From Siphonodentalium dalli (lineage: Eukaryota > Mollusca > Scaphopoda > Gadilida > Siphonodentaliidae), in assembly GCA_032622095.1 (NCBI GenBank), contig CP136067.1:118841281-118905280 (forward strand): DNA of 64,000 nucleotides. Direction: 5' to 3'. The first letter of the stretch is position 1, and each line of letters opens with the position of its first letter. A program made the translations under genes and the position numbers. Below are positions 32,215-43,689 of this stretch, in pieces. The notes beneath the pieces were generated by a model. It had not been told where the DNA came from and did no database searches. It saw nothing but the letters and a program-made list of their open reading frames with translations.

Positions 32215-32278
32215 ATGATGCAGTTTCTGCTATTTTTCATTCCTTTCACTTTCTCCACTGGACTTAAAATTAAACAAG
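32215..32278 (+). CDS. Candidate signal-peptide exon
   Basis: ATGATG at 32215 opens MMQFLLFFIPFTFSTG, a clear hydrophobic secretory signal with a plausible cleavage after the Ser-Thr-Gly region, then LKIKQ. The exon ends at a strong donor AAG|GTATGA (32278/32279) in phase 1. A CG-rich unique leader with CCAAT and CRE-like sites lies upstream. Secreted and receptor genes often have such a first exon ahead of a long intron, and the 30 kb to the right is repeat-filled and could be that intron. The gene is not identifiable from 21 residues. Confidence 0.42.
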
Positions 32279-33002
32279 GTATGATTACATTAATTAATAT
32301 AATCGTATTGGTCATTAAATTATTCACTATACGTACAGATGAAAGTACATGTCATAAAAATCAACACGCACCCTTCGGAACCTTCCTTATATAAGTACAT
32401 GCATTTTCAGTCGCTGTGTGACCTAACATGCATGTCCAATTAGACAGGGGAAATCTGCATGATTTTCGTTGCGTAATATATAAATAATGACATTAATCAG
32501 CCAGTCATGGTGTTCGTTGGAATTAATTAGTTGTAATATTCCGTCTGGCCCGACTGACAGTTGTTTTTGAATGATTTAGTGACAGTGTGCGTCAGCAGTG
32601 CAGACTTCCATCGATTTAGAAGTAAACACATCTAACGTAATAACAGTCTGTCTGGGTATCGGGGGCTCCATACGGGAGGCAAATTCACTAGAATTAACAC
32701 CTACTGCTATTACAATTACCTTGACAAGGACTGAAGGAGACCTGTCACATGCTGTCAAACGTTTTTGATGGGATTAATTGAATTTTATTCTGAAATATGT
32801 TGTCTCTTTACAATACTGAAATTGAGTATCTACACCATCAGTGTCACACTGCCTGACCTGTATTCTTAAAATAAACTTTAGGGCTAGTGGTACGTGTACA
32901 GGTGAAACTAATATAGGTTGTAGGGTACCATGTGCTCTTGAGTGCCTAATAATTTTACATGTACTCGTATTTATATGTGAAAGGTATGGTTATCCATTTA
33001 AG

Positions 33003-33545
33003 GGGGAGGTCAAGTGACCAATTTTTGCATGGGGATTTCCTAGTCCAACAAATTAGACTATTCGGATTAAGATATATTTTAATATTTGGAGGTTCATAAA
33101 TGTCCAAACATTAAAATTCCTCTTGATCCGAAAGTCAAATTTGTTGGACTAGGGATTTCCATGCAAATCTGCGGAGCAAAATTTAGTCAAGAGTTACACA
33201 TACTTCTGAATGTGACTTGATGTGGTATTGAAGACAATAGGTATTCATCTGGCTGGTCTACTTGGAACTTGTTCCATTATAATATTGGTGTATTTATTTT
33301 TGAATTTTATATTGATTTTTCAAATGTAGGTTATTATGTGATGTAATTCCAGAAAAAAATTCTCAAAAATATATTTATTACAAAATTTTATAATTTATCT
33401 ACTAGTAGCTATCTGCCTGTTAAATATTATGACTGTTCAATGATATGCCTGCTTAAGGCTGCTTTGGTTTCCAGACAATTGCTTCATACATAACTTTTGC
33501 TCTGCAGATTAGCATGGAAATCCCCATTCAAAATTTATCACTTGA
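33003..33545. mobile_element. Foldback element
   Basis: The outer ends 'ggtcaagtga' (33008) and 'tcacttgac' (33537), each adjoining 'atggggatttcc' or its complement, are inverted. An inner inverted pair, 'ctagtccaacaaatt' (33040-33056) and 'aatttgttggactag' (33137-33152), is perfect. Non-coding. Confidence 0.6.
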
Positions 33546-33549
33546 CAAA

Positions 33550-34480
33550 CAAAAACTTAACAGAAAAAAATTCTCAATGGTAGTCAGGTACATACCTGTT
33601 TCCCGAGTAAATCTAACCACACCAAGCTTCTAACCTGCATTATTGAAGTTTTAACCTACAATGACAAAATTGTAAACATCAGAAAAAAATATTTTAAATA
33701 TCCGTTTGCATGTTACACAAAATAAACAATTCAGACCACACACATGTGACTAATAATCCACTCCAATGAATGAGAAATAATATACCGACCGGTACCAACC
33801 CATGATGCTTATTTGTAGGATAAAATATAGTAAAGCTTTAAAAAAAAATATGAAACTGATTACGACCATATGCTTGTGAAATGGATGAATATGAGATGCA
33901 GGTGGATAAATGAAATGAAGCAAGTTATATGATGATGTTGAGAAATGAAATGACATGTGAAATGAAAAAATGAAAATGCCCATACGCATGCGACCTGGGT
34001 TCGATTATGTGTGAAGACATCTTAGTGAAACAGACAACTTGAATAAAGATGGGAGATGAAATGAAAGTGGGAATCAATAATGAATGTGCAAATGGAAGTG
34101 AACAAATAATGACAACGAACCATGATTTAGATGAAATTGCTAATAAATAATTAAAGATACTAAATAAAAATGTCCCGGACAACAAAAAGGAGCACACCTA
34201 TTTAGATAATTTGCAAATTCAAAGTATGAAAACATAAATGCCAATTGAAAATATCAAAAACTAAACTTACAAATTGGTGGGTATGAAAATTGCTAAATTG
34301 AAATATCAAAAGTACAATTAATTAGATATGTGTAAAAGAATATCTTTATCAAATTCAATGTTGCTAAATGAGCAAGTCTGCAATGAACTCCATGTAAAAG
34401 TCAAAGTCACCACAAAGTTTGGTCGCAACTATATGCGCCACGAAAGAACGTTCGAAATTTATCACAAAGTGATACAGTAC
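33550..34480. other. No gene recognised, A-rich with many ATGAAATG words
   Basis: 33890-34200 is notable for repeated 'gaaatga', 'gaatatgagatg', 'ggagatgaaatgaaag' words on the plus strand, a diffuse low-complexity purine tract. No exon supported. Confidence 0.45.
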
Positions 34481-34489
34481 CATAATAGC

Positions 34490-34957
34490 ACGTTGATTAG
34501 AGTACCCGGGATCTCCAAAATGATGATTAGAGTACCCGGGATCTCCAAAACGTTGATTTAGAGTACCCGGGATCTCCAAAACGATGATTAGTGTACCCGG
34601 GATCTCCAAAACGATGATTAGAGTACCCGGGATCTCCAAAACGATGATTAGAGAGTACCCAGGATTTCCACAATGTTGATTTAGTGTACCCAGGATCTAC
34701 AAAACGTTGATTAGAGAGTACCCGGGATCTCCAAAACGTTGATTTAGAGTACATGTACCCGGGATCTCAAAAATGTTGATTAGAGAGTACCCAGGATCTC
34801 CAAAACGTTGATCAGAGTACCTGGGATCTCCGAAACGCTGATTAGAGTACCTGGGATCTCCAAAATGTTGATTTAGAGTACCCGGGATCTCCAAAATATT
34901 GATTTAGAGTACCCGGGATCTCCAAAATGTTGATTTAGAGTACCCGGGATCTCCAAA
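34490..34957. repeat. Minisatellite, 15 copies of a 30-bp unit
   Basis: The unit reads 'agtacccgggatctccaaaa' then 'cgttgatt(t)ag'. Fifteen copies, 29 to 37 bases long, run head-to-tail. Variants are patchy: cccggg, cccagg or cctggg in the core and cgttga, cgatga or tgttga in the linker. Copies of like type lie next to each other, indicating local spreading. Because the modal length is a multiple of three, minus-strand frames read a decapeptide repeat (FGDPGYSNQR). I take that as a by-product. Confidence 0.95.
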
Positions 34958-34959
34958 TC

Positions 34960-35580
34960 TCGTCTGCTATAATTTTAACCCTCTCTTTAGTGAATGGATC
35001 CTCCCGGTTACAGTACAGGTATAAAAGTATACATTGGAATGGTTTATTATTCATTTGGAGAGAAATTTAAGAAGTTGATGAACAGAAAAACAGGTACATT
35101 TGTATTAAATAAAAATTCAGAAGAATTACACATGTACTTCTTCCTTGTTTTGAAGTACAGATTTTAGAGGCTGATTTGTACCCCTGTTAAAATATTATTG
35201 TACCTTACCTTACCTTAACCTTATGTTGTTTGTGGACGCTGGCTTCTATATCCACCTCTGATTCTTCTTCTATTTCTCTGAACTCTTCTGGATTTTTTTT
35301 TTAGTTTGACTGATCGTAAAATGGTCTGTCACTAGTGTCAGCCTCAAATCAGCCTTGAAATTTCATTTCATTTCTTGGTCCTGCCAATGGTAATCCAGTT
35401 TATTTATTGAATGAATTCATGTCTTCTGCATAGACCACTTTTTCTGTTAGATGATTCCATGGCTTCCCCACTCTTAGACTGAAGAAATGATTTTACATGT
35501 CCAGGCCCCTACTGTAGAGTGGTGTGTATTTTGGGTATATCAAGTACTAGTATCAATGCGCTGTCATCAGTGGACTGCAT
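34960..35580. other. No gene recognised
   Basis: Unique-looking AT-rich sequence with a small 'ttaccttaccttaacctta' run at 35203-35222. No coding exon supported. Confidence 0.4.
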
Positions 35581-35584
35581 TTGA

Positions 35585-35905
35585 AGTGATGTGAAACACC
35601 CCAGTTTGGTGATCAAATAGAAATGGAGAATAATCTTGTTCAAAGTAGTTATTTTTTACGAATATTAACCCAAATTTACAGCGCAAATACCATCATTCTT
35701 ACATGTATATATTAATTAAATGCGTTGACTCTCGATGGCAAAATCATTTGCATTAGTTTTCGTCGATTGTTGCGCACTGAATCGAGATGTAAATATTTAC
35801 AATTATGCGTACATCTAGTTCAGATGATGATGTCTATGGAATGGTATGGTGGATTTCTTTGAGATTTTCGGCAATATTAGTAGAATGGTACATTCCCACA
35901 CTTGG
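35585..35905. repeat. Dispersed repeat S (copy 1)
   Basis: Collinear with 63135-63450: 'aagtgatgtgaaacac', 'ggagaataatcttg', 'gactctcgatgg.', 'gaatcgagatgtaaatat', 'gttcagatgat', 'gagattttcgg', 'gttagtagaatg.tacattcc'. No terminal inverted repeats noted. About 80% similar by eye. Confidence 0.8.
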
Positions 35906-36389
35906 CATAGCGCCTGAGTACTACCGGTAACTTATCAGTTTCACACATCCGAACAAGTCCATACTATGTCTTTAAAACAAATTGTGCATGATTAGAATGT
36001 GTAAGTTAAAAACATTGTGATGACTTAATCATCTTCTTCATCCTCTTCAACTTTGTTTCGTCCCTTGAAGCCTTTCTCGTCAAGGAGAGCAGCAAAATGT
36101 GGTTGCCTTTAACACTGGATTTTGGGAGCTTACAGTATTCAATTGCGTTTAGCAATAGCCATAACAATAACATTGTGCTACCGGGATGTTAACCATTTTG
36201 ATTGGTGTCTTGGTGCTACTAATAGTGTGTTCTGATTGGTGCTACTGACATGGAATCCCGCGGTTCAGGAAATAGAGTAATCAGATCCACTGCCGGTATT
36301 TATATGTGGTCTCTAGTTAACTAACATGTAGACTCATCCCCTATCAACTACTGTACTGCCCTACTGGTAAGTAATTGACCCAGTAATTA

Positions 36390-36850
36390 TCCCCCGCCAA
36401 ATTTAAAATTTGCGGGGGATATACATGTAGTAATGGGTTCCCTCCGTCCCGAATTTGTAAGAGTCATAACTTGAACACATGTAAATGGATTTCAAAGATA
36501 TTTGGTATATGAGTTCACCATTACCTAGAATGAGTTCGCAAGCCAGGTCTGGCCGGATATTTTTACCGGAGTTATTGGACGTTGTTTATTATTTTTGTCA
36601 AATTTACCAAATAGCAAATAGACAACGTCCCAGGACTCATTTCCACAAATGTCAACGGATTTCAAAGATTTTTGGTATATTAGTTCACATGACCAGTATC
36701 TAGAACGAGTTCGCAAACCAGGTCCGCCCAGATATTTTCAGCAGAGTTATTGGTCACAGGGCTAATTTCCACAAATGTCAACGGATTAAAAAGATTTTTG
36801 GTATATTCGTTCCCATGACCAGTACCTAAAATGAGTTCGCAAGCCAGTCT
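36390..36850. mobile_element. Hairpin-headed repeat with three tandem modules
   Basis: It begins with a hairpin of CCCCCGC and AAATTT arms (36391-36420) followed by GGATATAC. Three units of about 130-150 bp then repeat 'aca(a)atgtcaacggat', 'aaagat.tttggtatat', 'atgagttcgcaagccaggt' and 'gagttattgg'. Same plan as the elements at 37.0, 41.0, 44.2 and 48.6 kb. Confidence 0.65.
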
Positions 36851-37039
36851 TTTTGACAAAATCCCACCTCATGTTTAGCACATACTGAGAACGCAAACAT
36901 TATTGAGAATGCACTTCCCCAACTGCACAATTCGGCGGGGGATACCGCCGTCTGCGACTGCTTCTTGGAGTTATTATGCATTATTTTATCCACCGCTCCA
37001 TGTAGCTTTATTACATGTAGGTCAACGTACACGTAGCTT

Positions 37040-37740
37040 TATTGTCCCCCGACGTTTCCGTCGGAGGACTATAGAAATGACCCTCGTCCGTCCGTCCGTC
37101 CGTCCGTGTGTCCGTCCGTCCGTGTGTCCGTGCGTCCGAGATCGGGTACCTTCATGGTGTAATCAACTCCTCCTACAGTTTTAAATGTAGAGATTTGAAA
37201 CTCTGGGATATTGTTCCTAACATGTTGGTGATTTGCAACATCTATATAGCTAATAAAAAATATAATTTTTTCCATATTTTTGGGGGTTTTCGACTTAGAA
37301 AATTTGGAACATTTTTGCCTTTTGGATGAGATTGGGTACCTTCATGGTGTAATCAACTCCTCCTACAGTTTTAAAGGTAGAGATTTGAAACTCTGGGATA
37401 TTGTTCCTAACATGTTGGTGATTTGCAACATCTATATAGCTAATAAAAAATATCATTTTTTCCATATTTTTGGGGGGTTTTCGACTTAGAAAATTTGGAA
37501 CATTTTTGCCTTTTGGATGAGATTGGGTACCTTCATGGTGTAATCAACTCCTCCTACAGTTTTAAATGTAGAGATTTGAAACTCTGGGATATTGTTCCTA
37601 ACATGTTGGTGATTTGCAACATCTATATAGCTAATATTTTTTTTATGGAGTTATTAACCCTTTTCGACTTAGAAAATTTCAACATTTTTTTTTAATTTCT
37701 TTAACAAAGCGGCATCGACTTGCCATGTTGTCGGGGGACA
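37040..37740. mobile_element. Hairpin-headed repeat with CCGT tract, three 190-bp units and inverted ends
   Basis: Left end TGTCCCCCGAC with hairpin CCGACG/CGTCGG, then CTATAG, then a (TCCG)n tract (37086-37135), then three highly similar 185-190 bp units starting 'gggtaccttcatggtgtaat' (about 37144, 37335, 37525). The right end GTCGGGGGACA is the inverted copy of the left end. The tandem units are much more alike than those of other members, so this is a recent or homogenised array. No frame has coding character. Confidence 0.8.
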
Positions 37741-37744
37741 CTGT

Positions 37745-38310
37745 GGTCTGCTGACCTTTTATTAGGTTAGTACTACTTTCATGACTTAATTGTACATGCA
37801 AATTGTGCAGGTAACTAGGAACGTCAACCGACCTAAATGATGTCATTGTGATTTCGCATAGTCCATAATTCATCCCATTTGATACAAAATTTGTAAACTG
37901 ATATGTGTTTTGGCTCTAAAACATCTTTAAACCATTAGAACAAGACCAGCTTAGAATATAAACTATAAAAAAAAACCCAAAAAACTAATTCGCTCTCAGC
38001 TGCACTCCGGTTTTTCCCACGTCATGAATGTTAATTAGTTATCTTGACGTCATGAATGCTTGACAAGGACGTCGTTGAAATAACGAATTTAAAACTGAGG
38101 AAAATGACAGATTTACCTCACAAAAGCTATGTTTTGAGCGATGGATAAATAAAATATGTAGCTAATGTTTAAACTATTTATGCGCTCGGGGGATTTGGCA
38201 TATAGTGGACTCGGCTCTATAGATGCTCATATCCCTCTCACTGACATAAACAGTTTAAGCGATGACACTAGCTACATATTCTAAATATAATAGCGGTCAA
38301 ACCATAACTG
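37745..38310. other. No gene recognised
   Basis: AT-rich with 'cacgtcatgaatg' and 'gacgtcatgaatgc' words near 38020-38060. No supported exon. Confidence 0.4.
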
Positions 38311-38311
38311 C

Positions 38312-38580
38312 ACTGCAATCAAGCCTTGAAATAGGGTGTCTGTCATTTGCAGAATGAGGTCCCCAGAGGGTGAATTTAGTGATGCTACCCCACATAGCGG
38401 GCTAGCATCACCAAATTCTCCCTCTGGGACCTCATTCTGCTTACACCTTAGCAGAATGAGGTTCCCAGAGGGTGAATTTGGTGATGCTAGCCCGCTATGC
38501 CGGGTAGCATCACTAAATTCACCCTCTGGGGACCTCATTCTGCAAATGACAGACACCCTATTTCAAGGCTTGACTGAAAT
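38312..38580. mobile_element. hAT-like palindromic element, GCAGAATGAGG family (253 bp)
   Basis: 38320-38572 is almost one perfect palindrome made of two hairpin modules. The ends are CAAGCCTTGAAATAGGGTG and its complement. The flanks ACTGCAAT and ACTGAAAT form an 8-base duplication with one mismatch. Each module reads GCAGAATGAGGTCCCCAGAG, GGTGAATTTAGTGATGCTA, short centre, and back. No protein is encoded; frames repeating 'MRSPEGEFSDA' are artefacts found wherever the module occurs. Confidence 0.85.
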
Positions 38581-38581
38581 T

Positions 38582-39375
38582 AACCTGCTGTTATTGCTGT
38601 GGCACAGCAATTACATGTAAATGCAGTAAAGGAACTATGGTTATATTTATTGACTAACGATACACTGCAGCTGACTGTTTCATTTATATGACATACTAGT
38701 ACATGTACATGTATATACTAGTAAGTTTGCTGGAGCCACATAGTACTGGAAGTTAATGTTTCATACCAGTTTATGATTACATGATTTTAACCACAGATTC
38801 CTCTGTTTATTTTGCGGTTTATAACTGCATTTAAGTCTAAACCGAAATGTGGTCTAACTGGGATGCCATCCAGACCTGTTAAGTTTTGAAAATGTCAATC
38901 CGGGAGATTTTTGCGGTAGGTATTGCCCAATTTTGTTCATGTTCCAAAAATCATTTTTATGATAAAGATTACATAGTTTTTATGAGTTCCTATTTCTGTT
39001 TATTTTATAAATATATATACCTAAATAAAATGGTAATGAATGTCCTATTGGTAATTGTAATAGAGCTGATGTGAGTGGGAGGTACCACCATTTATGAAGA
39101 GAAAGCAGCAGACACTTCGTATAAACTAAGTGAAAATACTCAGAATACCACCGGATACAACCGGATATGCGTGAAAACGAAAGTACAAAATCGGAATAAA
39201 TTGACTCATCTTACTGTTTAATCCCCAAAAGAAATGCACACTTTCCACCATTTATTAACAAAATTAAGAAGCAGAAACTTCGTTTAAAATAAGTAAAAAC
39301 GAACCCAAGTTACAAAGGTCACAACCAGACATGTATGCGTTCCACCAGATACGGCCGGTTATACAATCGGACATG
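38582..39375. other. No gene recognised
   Basis: Contains an 'acatgtacatgtatatacta' run near 38699 and AT-rich unique-looking sequence. A 62-codon frame at 38886 has no domain. Confidence 0.4.
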
Positions 39376-39377
39376 AG

Positions 39378-39625
39378 TTAACCCTTTACCCAACAAACCG
39401 GCCAAAAGCGGCCAAATAAAGCTTCAACAGCCTAAATTATCTTGGGTCTGTCTCAATAGAACCATATGGATATCATTGGAACCGGCTCATTGACCACACT
39501 GTGATAGTTACAGTTATGCCCTGTGCCAATGCATTCTCTTATATATGCGAGTCGACCATAGGTCGCCTCGCATATATAAGAGAATGCATTGGCCTACAGG
39601 GCCCTTCTGTTGGTTAAAGGGTTAA
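39378..39625. mobile_element. TTAA MITE, subfamily A, single-module form (240 bp)
   Basis: 39382-39621 has the CCCTTTACCCAACA type ends, TTAA on both flanks, and only one palindromic module (39525-39593). It is a deletion product of the two-module form or its precursor. Confidence 0.85.
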
Positions 39626-39819
39626 ACCGAAAGTACAAAATGGACTCGTCTATACAGTTTTACCCGCAAATGAAATGAACACATCCGTTCGCACGGTTTG
39701 TGACTTAGTAGTTATTTAAGTCGCATTATTAAATCTATTGTTATACTTTTACGACAGCTCGCACGGCTACGAAGGGGTGTGAACATTAATTAGTACTGCT
39801 GATTGCCATCCCAGCAAGC

Positions 39820-39945
39820 CTGAGTTTAGTGTGCCTGTCATTTGCAGAATGAGGTCCCCATAGGGTGAATTTAGTGACACTAGCCCGCATAGCGGGCCAT
39901 CATCACTAAATTCACCATCTGGGGACCGCATTCTGCTTAGGCCTC
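39820..39945. repeat. GCAGAATGAGG-family half element
   Basis: It starts CAAGCCTGAGTTTAGTGTG and one hairpin module follows, ending GCATTCTGCTTAGG. The second half is absent. Confidence 0.75.
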
Positions 39946-40137
39946 ATCTTCTCTGGAAGTTTATTAATTTTGAGGGTATGAAAATTGAGATTTCTATATT
40001 ATTCTGATACCAAATTGTTGAGCTTATAATTTTAGGCATGTACATATTCAAGTATATGGCATACATGTGAACATTTAAATTTCGAATAAAACTCTACATG
40101 ACACATACCGGTGTAACACGTCATCTTCCCCCCCAGG

Positions 40138-40162
40138 ATATCTTCCCCCGCGGGGGAAGATA
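40138..40162. repeat. Hairpin ATCTTCCCCC/GGGGGAAGAT
   Basis: A perfect 10-bp inverted pair with a CG centre, followed by 'atgttttgctcac'. It resembles the head hairpins of the CCGT-tract elements but no CCGT tract follows. Confidence 0.7.
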
Positions 40163-40779
40163 TGTTTTGCTCACAGTTTCCCCTGTGCTATTATTTGGGT
40201 CTGCACTGTTATTAACTTTCAATGGAATTTTTCCTGTGCACTATTAGTTGGGCGTGCACTTTTATTTGGAGCCTGAGAGTACCGGTAGGAACACTATAAA
40301 CAGACATGGTGTGTGTGTCTGTATATATACATGTATATAGGTTATGACCACATATGTTAGGGGTACAGCTACTGTTTCCAGAAACCAGGCATGGTACATG
40401 TAGGTTGGGTGCACTGGCTACCTCTAGACAATGGGATGCAGTGGTCACAATACAAGTATGGTATAATGGCGGTATTATGGGTAAAATTCTTAGTGACATC
40501 AATCTCATACCAAGTTTATAGCCAAATAATAAATAACATACTTAAGCATGAAGTAAGTTTGATCTTTCATCAATCTTAATGTATATTTCCTAGTGCTGTG
40601 TTTATCAAGTAATACTTTCCCCACAACACAAGTTGGCATTTTATGTCATTTTCGGTCGAGGTAATTCAATATTTCTGCAGCTGGATAAAAAATATCAAAA
40701 AAAATAAAAAACCTACCCTAATTTTTTCACTCCGTTATCGGAAACATACTATCTTTTTTCTTTGGCCTTACCCATACAC

Positions 40780-40935
40780 ATGTACCATAGTCCGGATTGA
40801 CCACTCGTCGTTAGTCCGTCCGTCCATCCGTCTGTCTGTATGTAGACACTTTACGCATGGTGCGATAACTCAAATATTTTCTATCTGATCGGAACCAAAT
40901 TTTGTATATGAATTTCTCAGCACAAAAGACAGATC
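40780..40935. repeat. CCGT/CTGT tract repeat fragment
   Basis: 'gtccgtccgtccatccgtct' followed by 'gatcggaaccaaattttgta' and 'gacagatcgagttcgaatat', the same vocabulary as the elements at 41-44 kb. Truncated. Confidence 0.6.
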
Positions 40936-40952
40936 GAGTTCGAATATGGGTT

Positions 40953-41840
40953 TTTAGCTCACCTGAGACAAAGTCTCCGGTGGAGCTATAGTCATCACTC
41001 CTCGTCCGTCGTCCGTCCGTCCATCCGTCCGTCCATCCGTCCGTCCGTCAACAATTCTTTGAACATCTTCTCCTCTGAAACCGGAAGACCGAATTGGTTC
41101 ATATTTGGTGTGGATGTTCCCTAGGTGACTCTCATTCAGATTTGTTCAAATGAGGTCATTGGGTCAAATAGTTGCGAAGCCAGGGCCATAACTCTATCCC
41201 TCCATAGTAATTCTTACAACGACTTCTTGTTCAGAACCATTGGGCCGATTTAGCTAATATTTGGTATGGAGGGTCCTTGGGTGACTGGTGTTCAGATTTG
41301 TTTAAATGAGGTCACCCGGTCAATTAGTTGAGAAACCAGGGCCATAACTCATAGTAATTCTTACAATGACTTCTTCTAAACAAATATTTGGTCGATTTAG
41401 CTTATATTTGGTACAGAGATACCTTGGGTGACTGGGGTTCAGATTTGTTCAAATGGGGTCACTGGGTCAAATAGGGGCAGAGCCAGGGACATAACTTTAA
41501 AAACAAAAAATTTAATTTTTGCATTTTGACCTTTAATATTTGTTTAGGACACATCACAGCCTCATATTTCTTACCTAGATTTTTCTGAGCATGTTCTTCA
41601 TCTGTATGGATTTTGGTATTGTTTATTTAACCCCTTCCACTCTTGTTTTGATATAGAATTCATCCAAGACAGGATTACTCAAACATTTTTCATCTGATCA
41701 ACACCAAATTTGGTATATGAATTTTTGACACTTTTATACAGATCAAGTTAAAATTTGGGTTTGATCCGATATATTTTAACAGAGTTATGGCCCTTTATAA
41801 TTCACACCTCTTTGCTATGCACTATTAATTTTTAAGAGAA
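40953..41840. mobile_element. Hairpin-headed CCGT repeat with about 165-bp units
   Basis: Head 'gctcacctGAGACaaaGTCTCcgg' then GGAGCTATAGTCATCACTCC, a CCGT/CCAT tract (41003-41047), then tandem units with 'accgaattggttcatatttg', 'gt.tggatgttcc.taggtgact', 'cattcagatttgttcaaatg' and 'gccagggccataact'. A second copy lies at about 43690-44700. It is non-coding in this copy. Confidence 0.75.
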
Positions 41841-42009
41841 CACTGAAGCCTGTATTATTGAAAAAGCCAATTTATCATAGTGTGGTCACCCGATACTCTT
41901 GCTGAAGATTGCTTGCTTCAGACCAGTTTACCATCTGTCATTACAAGACATGACATTAGCTAAACAACTATTCTACCAGAGTCTACAAGGAATAGTCCAT
42001 TGTTCATTT

Positions 42010-43600
42010 CTCCAAGCCTGGACATAGTGTGTCTGACATTTGCAGAATGAAGTCCCCAGATGGTGAATTTAGTGTTGCTACCCCATACAACAGACTAGCA
42101 TCACCAAATACACCCTCAATTACCTTATTCTGCTTAGGCCTCATCTTCTGGGACAATTTTTTTTTAAACATGTTTTAAAATTTGAAAAAAAAGTGACACC
42201 ATTATATATAACATCTGCAGAGTTATGAAACTTTACTCTTTAGTGAAATTATGGAAACATTCCACCCTCCCCCACCCACCCCCTCCCACATGGCCCAGGC
42301 CCAACCCTGCCATCAACCAACATCCATTCCAAGCCATATCACCTCTCAATTTAATACCTCTTCTCACCACAGAGGCATATATATCTGTAAAGGTACAGGT
42401 CATTAATTATATAAACTGGCCAGATGACATGTATTATTCTAATCTAAACATATCTGTAGCAATTTAACAACAAACTGGTGCTTCCATTGTTAGGTGATGA
42501 CTGACATTCAATGATACTGTGAATGGCTTTGATTTCTTCAAGTCCAGAAATAGTGTGTCTGACATTTACATAGTGAGGTCCCCAGATGGTGAATTTAGTG
42601 TTGCTACCCCATACAGCATGCTAGCATCACCAAATACACCCGCCAGGGACCTAATTCTGCTTAGTCCTCATCTTCTTGGAAGTATCCTAAGTATCAAATT
42701 GACAGTTTGATTTAGTCACTTTTTCCACCTGTTCAGTTTCAATGTCCCCCTAATTTGCAGAAGATAAAATGCATAATTGAGGTGCTCAATGGGTGTGTAT
42801 CACCAACTTCAACTGTAGGACTTCATTGATTTAGTCACTTTTTTCCACCTGTTCAGTTTCAATGTCCCCCTAACTTGCAGAAGATAAAATGCATAATTGA
42901 GGTGCTCAATGGGTGTGTGTCACCAACTTCAACTGTAGGACTTCAATCTGTTCCTTGGTTTTATTGGCCATTGAGGCCTAATCAGATTGAGGATGAATTT
43001 GGTGATGCTAGCCTGCCTTACAGAATATTGTTATTAAATCCACATTTTTGGGACCTAATTCTGCAAATGTCAGACATACTAAATTCAGGTTTGGCCATTT
43101 CATATTATTGTTTTAATCACCACTTATCCAGATGAAATCATACGACTAATATTCAAAGAAAAATGGGGGGGGGGGGGGGGCATTTGCAGAATGAGGTCCC
43201 CAGAGGGTGAATTTAGTTATGCTACCCTGCACAGCAGTCTAGCATCACCAAATACACTAGCCAGGGTCCTCATTCTGCTTAGGCCTCATCTTCTGGGAAG
43301 TATATAGGCACTTAAATTGATATTTTTACTTACTTTAGCCCTTCTGTTTAGTTTCTATATCCCCTAATTTGTGAATATAAAATGCATAATTGAGGTGCCC
43401 AATGGGTGCACATCACCAACTTTAACTGGAGAACTTCAATCTAATGCTATGTCTCCCATAGCAGTTGAGGCCTACACAGAATGAGGTCCCCAGAGGGTGA
43501 ATTTGGTGATGCTAGCCCGCATTGCAGGATTGTGTCATTAAATTCACCCTTTGGGGACCTCATTCTGCAAATGTCAGACACTATGTTCAGGCTTGTCTGT
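42010..43600. repeat. Cluster of GCAGAATGAGG-family elements
   Basis: Modules at 42045-42135, 42555-42665, 42990-43080, 43183-43285 and 43475-43580 share GAGGTCC..AGA.GGTGAATTT.GTGATGCTA and its complement, linked by 'taggcctcatcttct.gaag' and 'aaaatgcataattgaggtg' phrases. A 107-bp segment is tandemly duplicated at 42725-42830 and 42831-42940. A run of 14 G near 43166 sits at one junction. The last pair (43183-43592) looks like a full-length but eroded element. Confidence 0.75.
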
Positions 43601-43689
43601 TCGAATATTATGTTCTTAACCACCAGTATCCAGTTGAACTCATTATACCCTGATTTTGCAAAGAAAACTTGGGGGGTATATTGGATTGA

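Noticed and set aside
34364-34894. Decapeptide-repeat protein (FGDPGYSNQR)
   Set aside because: It follows from a unit length divisible by three; frame shifts occur between units and there is no start or splice context.
38281-38620. Proteins with 'MRSPEGEFSDA' repeats
   Set aside because: They are read from both strands of a palindromic MITE and recur wherever the module does.
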